Positions 25,684-34,435 of a DNA stretch of 64,000 nucleotides are shown one piece after another (the first letter of the stretch is position 1; every line of letters begins with the position of its first letter). Source of the stretch: DASVWZ01 sp036392935. Its GTDB lineage: Bacteria; Acidobacteriota; Terriglobia; Terriglobales; Acidobacteriaceae. The stretch is from assembly GCA_036392935.1 (NCBI GenBank), contig DASVWZ010000014.1, positions 1 through 64,000 on the forward strand. The letters run 5' to 3'. The translations under genes were made by a program, and so were the position numbers. The notes below the pieces were generated by a model. The model ran no database searches. It was given only the letters and a program-made list of their open reading frames with translations, and was not told the origin of the DNA.

Positions 25684-27981
25684 CAGCCGGGTGGGTTGAG
25701 TCCGATCAACGGGCAGATCGTTAACGAGCGCGGCGGATGGCCTGCAGGCTACGCCACCGGAACCGCATATCAGGGAAGCTTGGCCCAGGACTCGCTGCTC
25801 CACGAATACTTGCGGACGCTGATCAAGCGCAAATGGGTGATTCTGGCGTGCGTTGCGGCTATTGTTGGCATCGTCGCCGTCTCCACGTTGCGCATGCCGC
25901 CTGTCTACGTAGCCGTCGGAAGCATCGCCATCAACAAAGTCGATCCCATGATCTTTTCGCTGAAGGAGTCGTCCCCGGGCGAATTTGAATATTACGATCC
26001 CGCGGACCTCGACACGGAAGTCCGAATTCTTCGTAGCGATCTACTCGCCCTGCAAGTGATTCGGCAATTGAATCTGGACAAGCCATCCGGAACCGCGGCG
26101 TCTCCCGTAAACGATTTGACCACCGACGCCTCGCAAGCCGATCCCTCCAGCACCTCGGCAGCATTGGCTTCGTTCCGTGGCAATCTGCAGGTTTCGCTGG
26201 TTCCGAATACGCGGATCATTGAGGTCCGGTATCGCAGCACGGATAAAGAACTCGCGGCCCGCGTGGTCAACGCTCTGGCCAGTACGTACGTTGAGCAGAA
26301 TTTCAAGACGCGATTTGAATCCACCATGCAGGCATCTGACTGGCTGTCGAAACAACTGGTCGATCTGCAAATCAAGGTGGAGACATCACAGGAAAAGCTG
26401 GTCCAGTATCAGAAAGAACATCAGATTCTCGGGATCGACGAAAAACAAAACATCATCACCGCGAAGCTCGATGAGCTAAACCGCGAACTCACGTCTGCCG
26501 AAGCCGCCCGCATGGAGAAAGAAGCTCTGTACCGATCTGTGGAATCTGCCGACGGACCATTGCCTGCTGACGCAACACTGAACAGCAAACAGTCTCCGGC
26601 TGATTCCCCGCTGCTGGAGAAATTGCGGGAGCAAAAAGCTGATCTCGAGGTCCAGATTGCACAGATGAACACCCAGTTCGGACCGGCTTATCCGAAACTG
26701 GTGCAGATGAACGGCCAATTGAAAGAGCTGACCGCACAGGTTCAAAGCGAAAACAACAAAGTGGTAGGACGCCTTCGAGCCGACTACCTGGCGGCGTCGC
26801 AACAGGAAAAAATGCTGCAGGATGCGCTGGAGCAGCAAAAAGTCGAAGCCAACAAACTCAACGAGAGTTCCATCGAGTATAGCCTGCTCAAACGCGACGT
26901 CGACACAAACCGCACACTTTACGAAGGCTTGCTCGAAAAACTGAAAGAAGCCGGCGTTACGGCTGGGTTGCGCTCCAACAATTTCCGCATCGTGGACGTG
27001 GCTAGGACCCCTACGGCACCATCGGAACCGAACCTGCCCAGAAATTTGATGTTCGCCCTCGCATTGGGCCTAACCACGGGAATCGGCTTGTCTTTTCTTC
27101 TGGAAGGACTCGACAATACGGTGCGCACGCCCGATCAGGCGCAGGCCGTCTCAGCGTTGCCCTCACTGGGAATGATTCCTTTGGGATCAAGAAGACGGGC
27201 CGAAATGCCCACACGGAAGCGGCTTGCACTCGCGACTTCGAAGGAGGCGGTGGAACTAGTCACGCTGGAACGGCCGAAATCGCAGATGGCGGAGTCGTAT
27301 CGCGCACTGCGCACTTCTCTGCTGCTGACCTCACTCGGCGGACCGCCTCACGTCATTCTGGTGACCAGCGCTCTACCGGGCGAAGGCAAGAGCACGACTA
27401 CCCTCAACGCTGCCATTGTGCTCGCACAAAAAGGCGCGCGCGTTCTGCTGGTGGACGCTGACTTGCGCCGCCCGACTCTGCACAAAACTTTGGGTATGGG
27501 GCCACGCGATGGGCTCAGCAACGTGCTGACCGGCATCGCATCGCTCGCACAAGCGATTGTTCCAACCCACATTCTGCCGAACCTGTTTCTGCTGCCGGCA
27601 GGTACTCCGCCCCCGAATCCTGCAGAGTTGCTGGCCTCGAGCAACATGCAGGAACTTCTGGTTCAACTGCGCAGTCAATACGATCACATCGTGATCGACA
27701 CGCCCCCCACGCTCTCCGTGACCGATGCAGTTATCTTGTCAACGCTTGCCGATCGGGTCGTGCTCGTTATCCGGTCCGCGCAAACCACCAAGCAGGCGCT
27801 GCGCCGGTCGCGCGACATCCTAATGCAGGTGAACGCTCATGTGTGCGGTGTGCTTCTCAATGCCGTCGATTTGGCGTCGCCGGATTACTACAACTATTAC
27901 GAATATCACGGCCGTTACGGCAGCTATTATCGCGAGGATTCTGACGAAGCGACTGCCGGAGTCGCCGCGGTTGGAGATTAG
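25681..27981 (+). CDS. Wzz-BY-kinase fusion (polysaccharide co-polymerase and tyrosine autokinase)
   Basis: This 766-residue protein combines an N-terminal Wzz domain with a C-terminal bacterial tyrosine kinase. The Wzz domain has a membrane helix (WVILACVAAIVGIVAVSTL), a long periplasmic coiled-coil region at about 200-430 and a second membrane helix (NLMFALALGLTTGIGLSFLL). The kinase has Walker A LPGEGKSTTTLN (Lys about 570), Walker A' LLVDADLRRP and Walker B HIVIDTPP. The C-terminus has the Tyr-rich tail expected for cyclic autophosphorylation (PDYYNYYEYHGRYGSYYRE). It should control chain length and couple to Wza. The gene is divergent from spsF and heads the plus-strand operon. Confidence 0.95.
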   Translation: MQPGGLSPINGQIVNERGGWPAGYATGTAYQGSLAQDSLLHEYLRTLIKRKWVILACVAAIVGIVAVSTLRMPPVYVAVGSIAINKVDPMIFSLKESSPGEFEYYDPADLDTEVRILRSDLLALQVIRQLNLDKPSGTAASPVNDLTTDASQADPSSTSAALASFRGNLQVSLVPNTRIIEVRYRSTDKELAARVVNALASTYVEQNFKTRFESTMQASDWLSKQLVDLQIKVETSQEKLVQYQKEHQILGIDEKQNIITAKLDELNRELTSAEAARMEKEALYRSVESADGPLPADATLNSKQSPADSPLLEKLREQKADLEVQIAQMNTQFGPAYPKLVQMNGQLKELTAQVQSENNKVVGRLRADYLAASQQEKMLQDALEQQKVEANKLNESSIEYSLLKRDVDTNRTLYEGLLEKLKEAGVTAGLRSNNFRIVDVARTPTAPSEPNLPRNLMFALALGLTTGIGLSFLLEGLDNTVRTPDQAQAVSALPSLGMIPLGSRRRAEMPTRKRLALATSKEAVELVTLERPKSQMAESYRALRTSLLLTSLGGPPHVILVTSALPGEGKSTTTLNAAIVLAQKGARVLLVDADLRRPTLHKTLGMGPRDGLSNVLTGIASLAQAIVPTHILPNLFLLPAGTPPPNPAELLASSNMQELLVQLRSQYDHIVIDTPPTLSVTDAVILSTLADRVVLVIRSAQTTKQALRRSRDILMQVNAHVCGVLLNAVDLASPDYYNYYEYHGRYGSYYREDSDEATAGVAAVGD

Positions 27982-27991
27982 CCGCAAGGTC

Positions 27992-29284
27992 ATGTACAGC
28001 CGACGGGACGATTCGTTTCGGTTATCGATCGGCTCCGCTGGACGGAAGGCCGCTGTCGAAATTGCGCTGGTTCTGGTGGCGGTCAGCTATGCAGCCTTTG
28101 CTGCTGCGCATTTTGCCGCTGCGGCGTTGTCAAACCACACGGTACTTTCGCATCTGCAGTGGGCCACTCGCCTGGATCCGTGGAACGGAAAATACCAGAA
28201 CACTCTCGGCCGCTATCAGTTGTTTGCCGCCAATCGCCCCGAACTTGCCGTTTCATTTTTTCGCAGGGCCACCGGCCTTAATCCTTTCAGTTCGCGTTAC
28301 TGGTTGGATCTCGCATCCGCCGAATACTTGATTGCAGACCACACTGCTGCAGACTCCGCTCTTCGGCATGCCAACTCCGTCGATCCGAAAACTCCCAACA
28401 CCGCGTGGGAGGCTGCGAACATCTACCTCGCGATGGGAGAGCCGTCGCAAGCACTGCGAACGTTCCGCACCGTCATGGAAGGCGATTCTGCTCTGCGTGG
28501 TCAGGCTCTGGAATATTGTTGGCGCTTGAACCCTCAAGCGGATTCTTTGCTGCGAGAAACCGTCCCCCCCAATGCAACCGCTGATTTCTTGGAATTGCTG
28601 ATCTCTAAGAACGAAGCATCCGGCGCAGCTAGTGCGTGGGACCGAATCGTCCAACTGCAGCAACCGGTTGACCGGCAACATATCTTTAATTATCTGCAGT
28701 TTCTGATCGCTCGCCAATACTTTGCAAAAGCAAAGTCAGTGTGGTCGCAGTCGGCGGCCGTGGCCGGGCTTACGCACTATCAGCCGTCTCCGCGGAACAT
28801 GATCGTCAACGGTGACTTCCAGTTTGCCGTACTGAATGCGGGCTTCGACTGGAGGTACGAAAAGAAAACCGGCGTAAGGCTTTCCCTCGACCCATCGCAG
28901 ATACGGACCGGAATTCGCTCCTTGCAGATCAACTTCGACAGCTCCGGTCTTGACGATGCTGGAATCTATCAACTGGTTCCCGTGGATTCGAACGCCCAAT
29001 ATGAACTGGCCGCTAATTTCAGAAGCGAAGATCTTCGCGGAGCCGGCGGCCCGCGCCTTGTGGTTCAGGACTTTGTAAGCGGCCAAACTTCCTACTCCAG
29101 CGATGAATTGCGCAGCGATAAAGCCTGGTCGCGAACCCAGGGAGTTTTTTCCACTGGGCCGGAAACTCAACTGGTGCTTCTGCGTGTCGCCCGGGTTCCA
29201 GCGAACAATGCCATTCGCGGCAAGCTTTGGATTGACGGAGTGAGTCTGAAACCGGTGCACACTCTCGCGGAGGCAGGCCAATGA
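27992..29284 (+). CDS. Membrane-anchored TPR protein with C-terminal carbohydrate-binding-like domain
   Basis: This 430-residue protein has a signal anchor (AAVEIALVLVAVSYAAFAAA). TPR-like helices follow at about 60-250 (WAAN, GEPSQALRTFRTVMEGD). The C-terminal part at about 270-425 (MIVNGDFQFAVLNAGFDW onward) resembles a CBM4/9-like jelly-roll. The ATG at 27992 lies 10 bp after the BY-kinase stop with AAGG ahead of it. The long frame upstream of it overlaps the kinase gene in another phase and is rejected. It shares ATGA with the O-antigen ligase gene that follows. A scaffold role in EPS assembly or export is plausible but inferred. Confidence 0.72.
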   Translation: MYSRRDDSFRLSIGSAGRKAAVEIALVLVAVSYAAFAAAHFAAAALSNHTVLSHLQWATRLDPWNGKYQNTLGRYQLFAANRPELAVSFFRRATGLNPFSSRYWLDLASAEYLIADHTAADSALRHANSVDPKTPNTAWEAANIYLAMGEPSQALRTFRTVMEGDSALRGQALEYCWRLNPQADSLLRETVPPNATADFLELLISKNEASGAASAWDRIVQLQQPVDRQHIFNYLQFLIARQYFAKAKSVWSQSAAVAGLTHYQPSPRNMIVNGDFQFAVLNAGFDWRYEKKTGVRLSLDPSQIRTGIRSLQINFDSSGLDDAGIYQLVPVDSNAQYELAANFRSEDLRGAGGPRLVVQDFVSGQTSYSSDELRSDKAWSRTQGVFSTGPETQLVLLRVARVPANNAIRGKLWIDGVSLKPVHTLAEAGQ

Positions 29285-30630
29285 CCTCGGCTCTGCCGGT
29301 TTCGTCGGTTATCGAGCAGCATCATCCCGCAATTACCGAAATCGCCTGCGACCATCGGATGGTTTGGGTCGGAGCCGTCGGGTTGCTTTTGTTAGGACCG
29401 CTCGCCTTTGGCGCAACCGAGCCCTGGTCGCAATTTGTGCTGGAGTGCGGCGCCGCCTGCCTGTTCGCGTCGTGGGCAATCCGCGAAACCCGGTCACAGG
29501 TAATGACGGTCCGTTGGGCGCCGCCGTTTCTCCCGATGCTGGCATTCGCCCTGCTGGTTCTTCTGCAGCTGGCGTTTCACTTAACAACCTCTACGGAACG
29601 CACGCTTTCATCCGGCTTGCTGTTCACAGCCTACGGGACACTTTGCTTTCTTCTGATCCAGTCGCTGCGGCGCCCACAGCAACTCGAATGGGCCGCCCGC
29701 ATGATTTCCGTCTACGGCGCAACTCTCGCGCTTTTCGGGCTGGTACAAGGTTTCACTTCGAATGGGAAACTTTACTGGCTGCGCAAACCGTATTACGAAG
29801 GCTGGATTTACGGGCCTTACGTAAACCACAACCATTACGCCGGGCTCATGGAGATGCTGACCCCGATTCCTCTGGTGATTGCTTTGTCCCCACGGTCCTC
29901 GGTGAAAAACCGATGGTTGGCCGGAATCGCCGCTGCCGTCATGGCGACTTCGATCCTGTTCTCCGCATCACGCGGCGGAATGATGGCATTCGCAGGCGAA
30001 CTGCTTCTGCTCGCCCTACTCGTTGCGCGTCACGTCGGCCGCCGCAAAACACTGGTTATGCTTTTCGCATTCGTTTGCCTGATTGCTCTCTTGGCAGCGT
30101 GGCTGGGCCTTCCCCAAATCGTCGATCGGTTCGCAACCTTTCATTCTCAGGCGCGAACCGAGATCTCCGATGGCATGCGCATCAACATCGACCGCGATGC
30201 GCTTAAGATGATCCCTCAAAGGCCGCTCCTCGGCTGGGGGCTCGGCTCATTTGTCGATGTTTATCCGCAGTTTCGCAGTTTCTACACCAATCTCATAATC
30301 GACCACGCCCACAATGATTACCTCGAGCTTCTGGTCGAAACGGGTGTCGCAGGTTTTGCGATCGCGGCCTGGTTCCTTTTAGCGGTTTGTGCGTCAGCAT
30401 GGACGAAACTTCGACAGTCCGAATGGGACACTGTCAGCCTTGCCGCTCTAGCTTCGGTCGCGGCAGTCGCGGGCGTACTGATTCACGGGTTGGTGGATTT
30501 CAATCTGCAAATTCCAGCGAACGCAGCCATCTTTTACGGACTTTGTACAGTCGCTGCGATTAACCTGGATCCTGGGCGTGGAACTCCGCGCCGTGAAAGA
30601 TCTCGAGACCTACGGCCCGCCCGGGGCTGA
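29281..30630 (+). CDS. O-antigen ligase/polymerase-like membrane protein
   Basis: The 449-residue protein has about 11-12 membrane helices. Its Wzy_C/WaaL-type periplasmic loop contains RPLLGWGLGSFVDVYPQF and DHAHNDYLELLVETGVAGF, where the H-N-D-Y motif is diagnostic. The start shares ATGA with the upstream TPR gene, so it is in the BY-kinase operon. The locus also has a Wzy-like protein at 14383. One of the two probably polymerises repeat units and the other ligates chains to an acceptor, or they serve different polymers. The last 21 bp overlap the convergent fecR-like gene. Confidence 0.86.
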   Translation: MTSALPVSSVIEQHHPAITEIACDHRMVWVGAVGLLLLGPLAFGATEPWSQFVLECGAACLFASWAIRETRSQVMTVRWAPPFLPMLAFALLVLLQLAFHLTTSTERTLSSGLLFTAYGTLCFLLIQSLRRPQQLEWAARMISVYGATLALFGLVQGFTSNGKLYWLRKPYYEGWIYGPYVNHNHYAGLMEMLTPIPLVIALSPRSSVKNRWLAGIAAAVMATSILFSASRGGMMAFAGELLLLALLVARHVGRRKTLVMLFAFVCLIALLAAWLGLPQIVDRFATFHSQARTEISDGMRINIDRDALKMIPQRPLLGWGLGSFVDVYPQFRSFYTNLIIDHAHNDYLELLVETGVAGFAIAAWFLLAVCASAWTKLRQSEWDTVSLAALASVAAVAGVLIHGLVDFNLQIPANAAIFYGLCTVAAINLDPGRGTPRRERSRDLRPARG

Positions 30631-31263
30631 GGGACTCGCCGGCCCTCCGCCCGTCACACCGATAATGATTCCGATAACTCCGCCCGCCGCTGCCGCACCG
30701 CCCCATATCCACGGGTTTAACAACAATCCCTTTGACCTCGCTGGATACGCGCCGGCCTTACAACGGCCATTTTCGTCAGGGGTAATATCCTGGCCTTCCT
30801 GAATGTCAGTGACCTGCTTGCCGCAGTCGACTTCGACCGTGCCTTTGTGAACGGCAACATTCACTCTGCCGTCATGGTCCGTTACTTCAAAGTCGGTTGC
30901 ATCGGCGGAAATGGGCGTTGCCGTCACATGCCCCGCGTGTACATTCATCTTTTGCGTAGTGGTTACGTTGACGGTTCCACGTTGCAGGTCAACAGAGTTG
31001 CTTCCAAACTTCGCGACGGACGATTCCTGAACCACCGCCGCAGACCCGGGCGCACTGATGTTTGCAGCGGAGCTTTCTTCGGTCTCGACTGTATCTCCGA
31101 TGAGTACAGCGGAAGCGGCTGGAAGTTGCTTTCCGTTGATCCACACATTGCCTTTGGGATACAGCATCGCGCCCTGCGTATCCTGAGAAAAAGCCGCTTG
31201 CCACAAAGGCAGCACCGCCAGGCAACCAGTCAAGATTCGAGCTGTAGATACACGTAGCCGCAC
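30610..31263 (-). CDS. FecR-domain secreted protein
   Basis: The 217-residue protein starts with a signal peptide (TARILTGCLAVLPLWQAAFS). A FecR-like beta-rich domain follows, recognisable by AVVQESSVAKFGSNSVDLQ and FEVTDHDGRVNVAVHKGTVE. Near the C-terminus is a hydrophobic, Gly/Ala-rich membrane segment (WIWGGAAAAGGVIGIIIGVT) followed by a Pro/Gly-rich tail. Stand-alone FecR proteins of this kind are common near export systems in acidobacteria. No sigma factor is adjacent. The start is GTG at 31263. It is convergent with the ligase gene, overlapping by 21 bp. Confidence 0.78.
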   Translation of the reverse strand: MRLRVSTARILTGCLAVLPLWQAAFSQDTQGAMLYPKGNVWINGKQLPAASAVLIGDTVETEESSAANISAPGSAAVVQESSVAKFGSNSVDLQRGTVNVTTTQKMNVHAGHVTATPISADATDFEVTDHDGRVNVAVHKGTVEVDCGKQVTDIQEGQDITPDENGRCKAGAYPARSKGLLLNPWIWGGAAAAGGVIGIIIGVTGGGPASPSAPGGP

Positions 31264-31324
31264 AGATTAACGTTAGGACATACGGGGTGCGCGCACAATT
31301 GTCTACTGTGGTCACCCAGCGCGA

Positions 31325-31903
31325 TCAGTTCCGCCAGCGGTCGACCGCTTGCCACCAGATCAGTTTGCACCATTCCGCCAGCATGGTCTTGGCCCATTCG
31401 CGATGTTCCCACCAATTAACGCCGAACGTCGCCGGATCCGAAGCTGACGCCATTCGATACTGATATCGGGGCAAAAGCTTCTCGAACGTGCTTAACGCAC
31501 GGCGGCTGTGATAGTCCGAAGTCACCAGCAGGACAGTGTGCGGACTGACGCCGGACAGACATTGCTCTACATCGTGAACTTCGCCCCGGGTTGAAAGCGC
31601 TGTGATGGGACATAAGCGGATCGCATTTGCTTCCGGTAACTTCTGGATATAGCTCTGCGCCAACTCTAGCTTGCTCGATTGATAGATCTTCGCATTCGCA
31701 GGGACATCCAGGAACATGCGAGAAGCGTCGCCGGCGTGAAGTAGCTGAAGTCCGCGTTCTGGACGACGACTGTCTTCCCCGGCAAGCACAACGATAAGGT
31801 CTGCCCGGCCCGGTCGGTCGACTACCAGGAATCGCCCCGCGCACGCCAGACCCGCCGCCAGCAGCAGCGCTCCTGAAATGAAAAATGACGCTTTTTTATG
31901 CAT
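31325..31903 (-). CDS. YdcF/SanA-type DUF218 membrane protein
   Basis: This 192-residue protein has an N-terminal membrane helix. The DUF218 fold follows, with ADLIVVLAGEDSRRPERGLQ and the late motif VLLVTSDYHSRRALSTFEK. This family (YdcF, SanA, ElyC) acts at the envelope and has been linked to undecaprenyl-phosphate and cell-wall integrity in E. coli. It is divergent from the nucleotide-sugar dehydrogenase gene, with 68 bp between starts. In this locus a role in lipid-carrier handling or EPS export is plausible but inferred. Confidence 0.82.
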   Translation of the reverse strand: MHKKASFFISGALLLAAGLACAGRFLVVDRPGRADLIVVLAGEDSRRPERGLQLLHAGDASRMFLDVPANAKIYQSSKLELAQSYIQKLPEANAIRLCPITALSTRGEVHDVEQCLSGVSPHTVLLVTSDYHSRRALSTFEKLLPRYQYRMASASDPATFGVNWWEHREWAKTMLAEWCKLIWWQAVDRWRN

Positions 31904-31971
31904 GGTTTATGCGGCTATGCCCGATTCCGCAAGCAACGGCCATGCTAAAATTTAAGTTCCCTTTACTCAAT

Positions 31972-33339
31972 ATGAATTCTGATACTCTCACCCCAAATCA
32001 CCTGGAACACGCGTCTGAACTCAAACGCCGGATCGAACAAAAGCAAGCGCGAGTGGGTATCATCGGCCTCGGCTATGTAGGCTTGCCGCTCGCCCTTTTG
32101 TATGTCGAGCAGAAATTTCCGGTCACAGGTTTTGACGTTGACGCAAAGAAAGTCGACACCTTGAACCAGGGTGGGTCGTACATTTTCCGTATTCTTCCGG
32201 CGGAGATTCAAGCTGCGAAAGAATCCGGCTTCAAAGCTACCTCCAGCTACGCCGAACTCACCAACATGGACGCGATCATCATCTGCGTCCCAACTCCTCT
32301 CAACGAATACCACGAACCGGACCTGAGCTATATCACAGACACGGCGCGCGCTATGGCGCCGCATCTGCGCGCAGGACAACTGGTGATTCTCGAAAGCACG
32401 ACTTACCCTGGTACAACGGAAGAAGTGCTGGTTCCGCTGCTCGAGCAGGGCAACCGTCTCGGACTGAAAGCTGCGCGAACCGGAAACCAGGGTAACAATG
32501 TCTTTTTCGTCGCGTTCTCGCCTGAGCGCGAGGATCCCGGCAATACGACTGTCGCCCGGCGTGACATCCCGAAAGTAGTGGGCGGTCTGGACCCAACCGC
32601 TACAGACCTGGCCGCGGCTCTCTACGGATCTATCTTTCGCCGGACCGTGCGCGTCTCCTCGCCGGCTGCAGCGGAAATGACAAAGCTCCTGGAGAATATT
32701 TATCGCTGCGTCAACATCGCTCTGGTCAATGAATTGAAGTTGTTATCCCTGCGCATGGGACTCGACATCTGGGAGATCATCGACGCGGCCTCGACCAAAC
32801 CCTTCGGATTTCAACCCTTTTATCCCGGCCCCGGGCTCGGTGGGCATTGCATCCCGGTAGACCCCTTTTATCTTTCGTGGAAAGCCAAAGAATGGGACTT
32901 CCGCACCCGGTTCATTGAATTGGCCGGCGAGATCAACATTGGCATGCCGTACCACGTCATCGACTCAGTCTCCCGAGCCCTCAACTCTCAGAAAAAAGCG
33001 CTGAACGGTTCGCGCGTGCTGATCCTCGGTGTGGCGTACAAAAAAGACATCGACGACCTCCGCGAATCTCCGGCACTGGTCATCATCGAATTGCTGCAGC
33101 AAGCGGGAGCCAACGTCAGTTACCACGATCCCTACTTTCCCATGGTTGGCAAGGGTCGCAAATACGATTTGCAGATGAAGCGCGCCTCCCTGAACGATTT
33201 GGCGCAGTACGACTGCGTGGTCATCGTCACCGACCATTCCGATTACGACTATTCGCAGATTGTGCGCGAGTCACAACTGGTGGTGGATACGCGTAATGCA
33301 ACCAAAGGGATCAGCAGTCCCAAGATCGTGCATTGTTAG
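31972..33339 (+). CDS. UDP-N-acetylglucosamine/UDP-glucose 6-dehydrogenase (WbpA/TviB-like)
   Basis: The 455-residue protein has the NAD-binding Rossmann motif VGIIGLGYVGLPLAL. The UDP-sugar dehydrogenase catalytic region is GPGLGGHCIPVDPFYLSWKA (Cys nucleophile), with VAYKKDIDDLRESPAL in the C-terminal domain. It oxidises the C6 hydroxyl of a UDP-hexose or UDP-HexNAc to a uronate. The sequence is closest to the WbpA/TviB group by eye, so UDP-GlcNAc is the favoured substrate, but UDP-Glc cannot be excluded. The ATG at 31972 is chosen; an ATG at 31942 is also possible. No strong ribosome binding site is visible at either. Confidence 0.88.
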   Translation: MNSDTLTPNHLEHASELKRRIEQKQARVGIIGLGYVGLPLALLYVEQKFPVTGFDVDAKKVDTLNQGGSYIFRILPAEIQAAKESGFKATSSYAELTNMDAIIICVPTPLNEYHEPDLSYITDTARAMAPHLRAGQLVILESTTYPGTTEEVLVPLLEQGNRLGLKAARTGNQGNNVFFVAFSPEREDPGNTTVARRDIPKVVGGLDPTATDLAAALYGSIFRRTVRVSSPAAAEMTKLLENIYRCVNIALVNELKLLSLRMGLDIWEIIDAASTKPFGFQPFYPGPGLGGHCIPVDPFYLSWKAKEWDFRTRFIELAGEINIGMPYHVIDSVSRALNSQKKALNGSRVLILGVAYKKDIDDLRESPALVIIELLQQAGANVSYHDPYFPMVGKGRKYDLQMKRASLNDLAQYDCVVIVTDHSDYDYSQIVRESQLVVDTRNATKGISSPKIVHC

Positions 33340-33375
33340 ATATTTTCAGGGATATACCAGCGGATGGCACTCAGA

Positions 33376-33402
33376 GCGGGTTGGGGAAGCCCGCGACTTT
33401 TT
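33376..33402 (+). terminator. Rho-independent terminator after the UDP-sugar dehydrogenase
   Basis: The stem GCGGGTT/AGCCCGC (33376-33394, one G-T pair) with a GGGGA loop is followed by GACTTTTT. It lies 37 bp after the stop of the plus-strand gene. Confidence 0.7.
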
Positions 33403-33446
33403 CTCCGACCATTTTCTTTGAAACCGCGATACGGAACATTCAAGGC

Positions 33447-33611
33447 TTACTGCTGAATCGCGCTGGCCACGGAGGAGAAGATATTATTGGCATTCGATCC
33501 AATCAGGCGAACGGTGCCGATCACAATCACCAGCACCACAGCCAGCATCACCGCGTATTCGGCAACGTCCTGGCCGCGCTCGTCAGACCAAAGCTGCGAG
33601 AAAACTGACAC
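33447..33611 (-). CDS. Flp family type IVb pilin (54 aa)
   Basis: This small gene encodes 54 residues. The start is GTG at 33611 with AAGGAGGG four bases upstream, and the stop is TAA at 33447. The product starts MSVFSQLWSDERGQ, followed by DVAEYAVMLAVVLVIVIGTV. This is a Flp-type pilin with the Glu-Tyr pair (Glu18, Tyr19) and a hydrophobic helix. Prepilin cleavage would be expected after Gly13, leaving Glu at position +5. No tad assembly genes are in the window, so it is an orphan here. The length is normal for Flp pilins (about 50-70 residues). It is downstream of the NarL-type regulator on the same strand. Confidence 0.85.
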   Translation of the reverse strand: MSVFSQLWSDERGQDVAEYAVMLAVVLVIVIGTVRLIGSNANNIFSSVASAIQQ

Positions 33612-33745
33612 AAACCCTCCTTGCTGTACCGTTCAAGGCCCCTAAACCGAGGTTATATAGGAAACCCAATCCTATCGTAAGATGATGAATCTCAGGCTAC
33701 AATAGCGAAAAGGTGTCGTGGATGGCACGAAAGTGCTATATCCGC

Positions 33746-34435
33746 CTAAGCGATGGTCTTCAGCGGCAGCGACTGATTTACCGCAAATAACGCCAGTTCC
33801 AGCCTGGTCGAAACGCCCACCTTGTCGAAGATGTTGCTCAAATGGTGCTTTACCGTGTCTTCGCTGATCTTGAAATACTCCGCAATTTCCTTATTCGCAT
33901 AGCCCGCAACCACAGCCGACACGATCTCCAATTCGCGGGGAGTCAACCCGAATTTCTTCTGCCGCGCTTCCTCGCCCGAAGAATGGACCAGATTGCGCAA
34001 ATACTGAACCAGATTCGAAACGCTCTCGCGCCCCACCCAGTACTCGCCTGACATCACTGCCTGAATGCTCTTCAGCAAAAGTTGCGTTGCCGAATCCTTC
34101 AGCACAATTCCCCGCGCTCCCAGCTGCAGCGCCTCTACGATTTGCGCCTTCTCCGCCGCCGCCGTCAGCAGAATCACCCGTAGCCCGTTCGACCCCGGCC
34201 CCGAGTTCAGTTCGCGCAGCGCTTCCAGCCCCGGATGCCGCGGCATGGCAAGGTCGAGTAATAAAATATCCGGCTTCAACTGGCGGGCCAGCTTCACCGC
34301 TTCAGCTCCATCGCACGCTTCGCCAACCACTTTCAGACCAGGCTCGGCTTCCAGCAGCCGTCGCAGCCCGTCGCGAAAAATCGGATGATCGTCGGCAATC
34401 AGAATGCGAATCGTCTGTGTCCGTCGATTATCCAT
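33746..34435 (-). CDS. NarL/FixJ-family response regulator
   Basis: The 229-residue protein has a receiver domain (RILIADDHPIFRDGL; phosphoacceptor Asp61 in LLLDLAMP). A LuxR-type helix-turn-helix follows at about 164-217 (TPRELEIVSAVVAGYANKEI, then VKHHLSNIFDKVGV). It overlaps the stop of the HisKA_3 kinase gene by 8 bp, so the two form a cognate pair. It probably activates transcription as a phosphorylated dimer. Targets are unknown, but the Flp pilin gene lies directly downstream with 134 bp between. Confidence 0.9.
   Translation of the reverse strand: MDNRRTQTIRILIADDHPIFRDGLRRLLEAEPGLKVVGEACDGAEAVKLARQLKPDILLLDLAMPRHPGLEALRELNSGPGSNGLRVILLTAAAEKAQIVEALQLGARGIVLKDSATQLLLKSIQAVMSGEYWVGRESVSNLVQYLRNLVHSSGEEARQKKFGLTPRELEIVSAVVAGYANKEIAEYFKISEDTVKHHLSNIFDKVGVSTRLELALFAVNQSLPLKTIA

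Noticed and set aside
33720..33740. Possible sigma-54 promoter (TGGCACGAAAGTGCT) upstream of the Flp pilin
   Set aside because: The -12 TTGC element is not in the right place, and the segment is better seen as a small inverted repeat.
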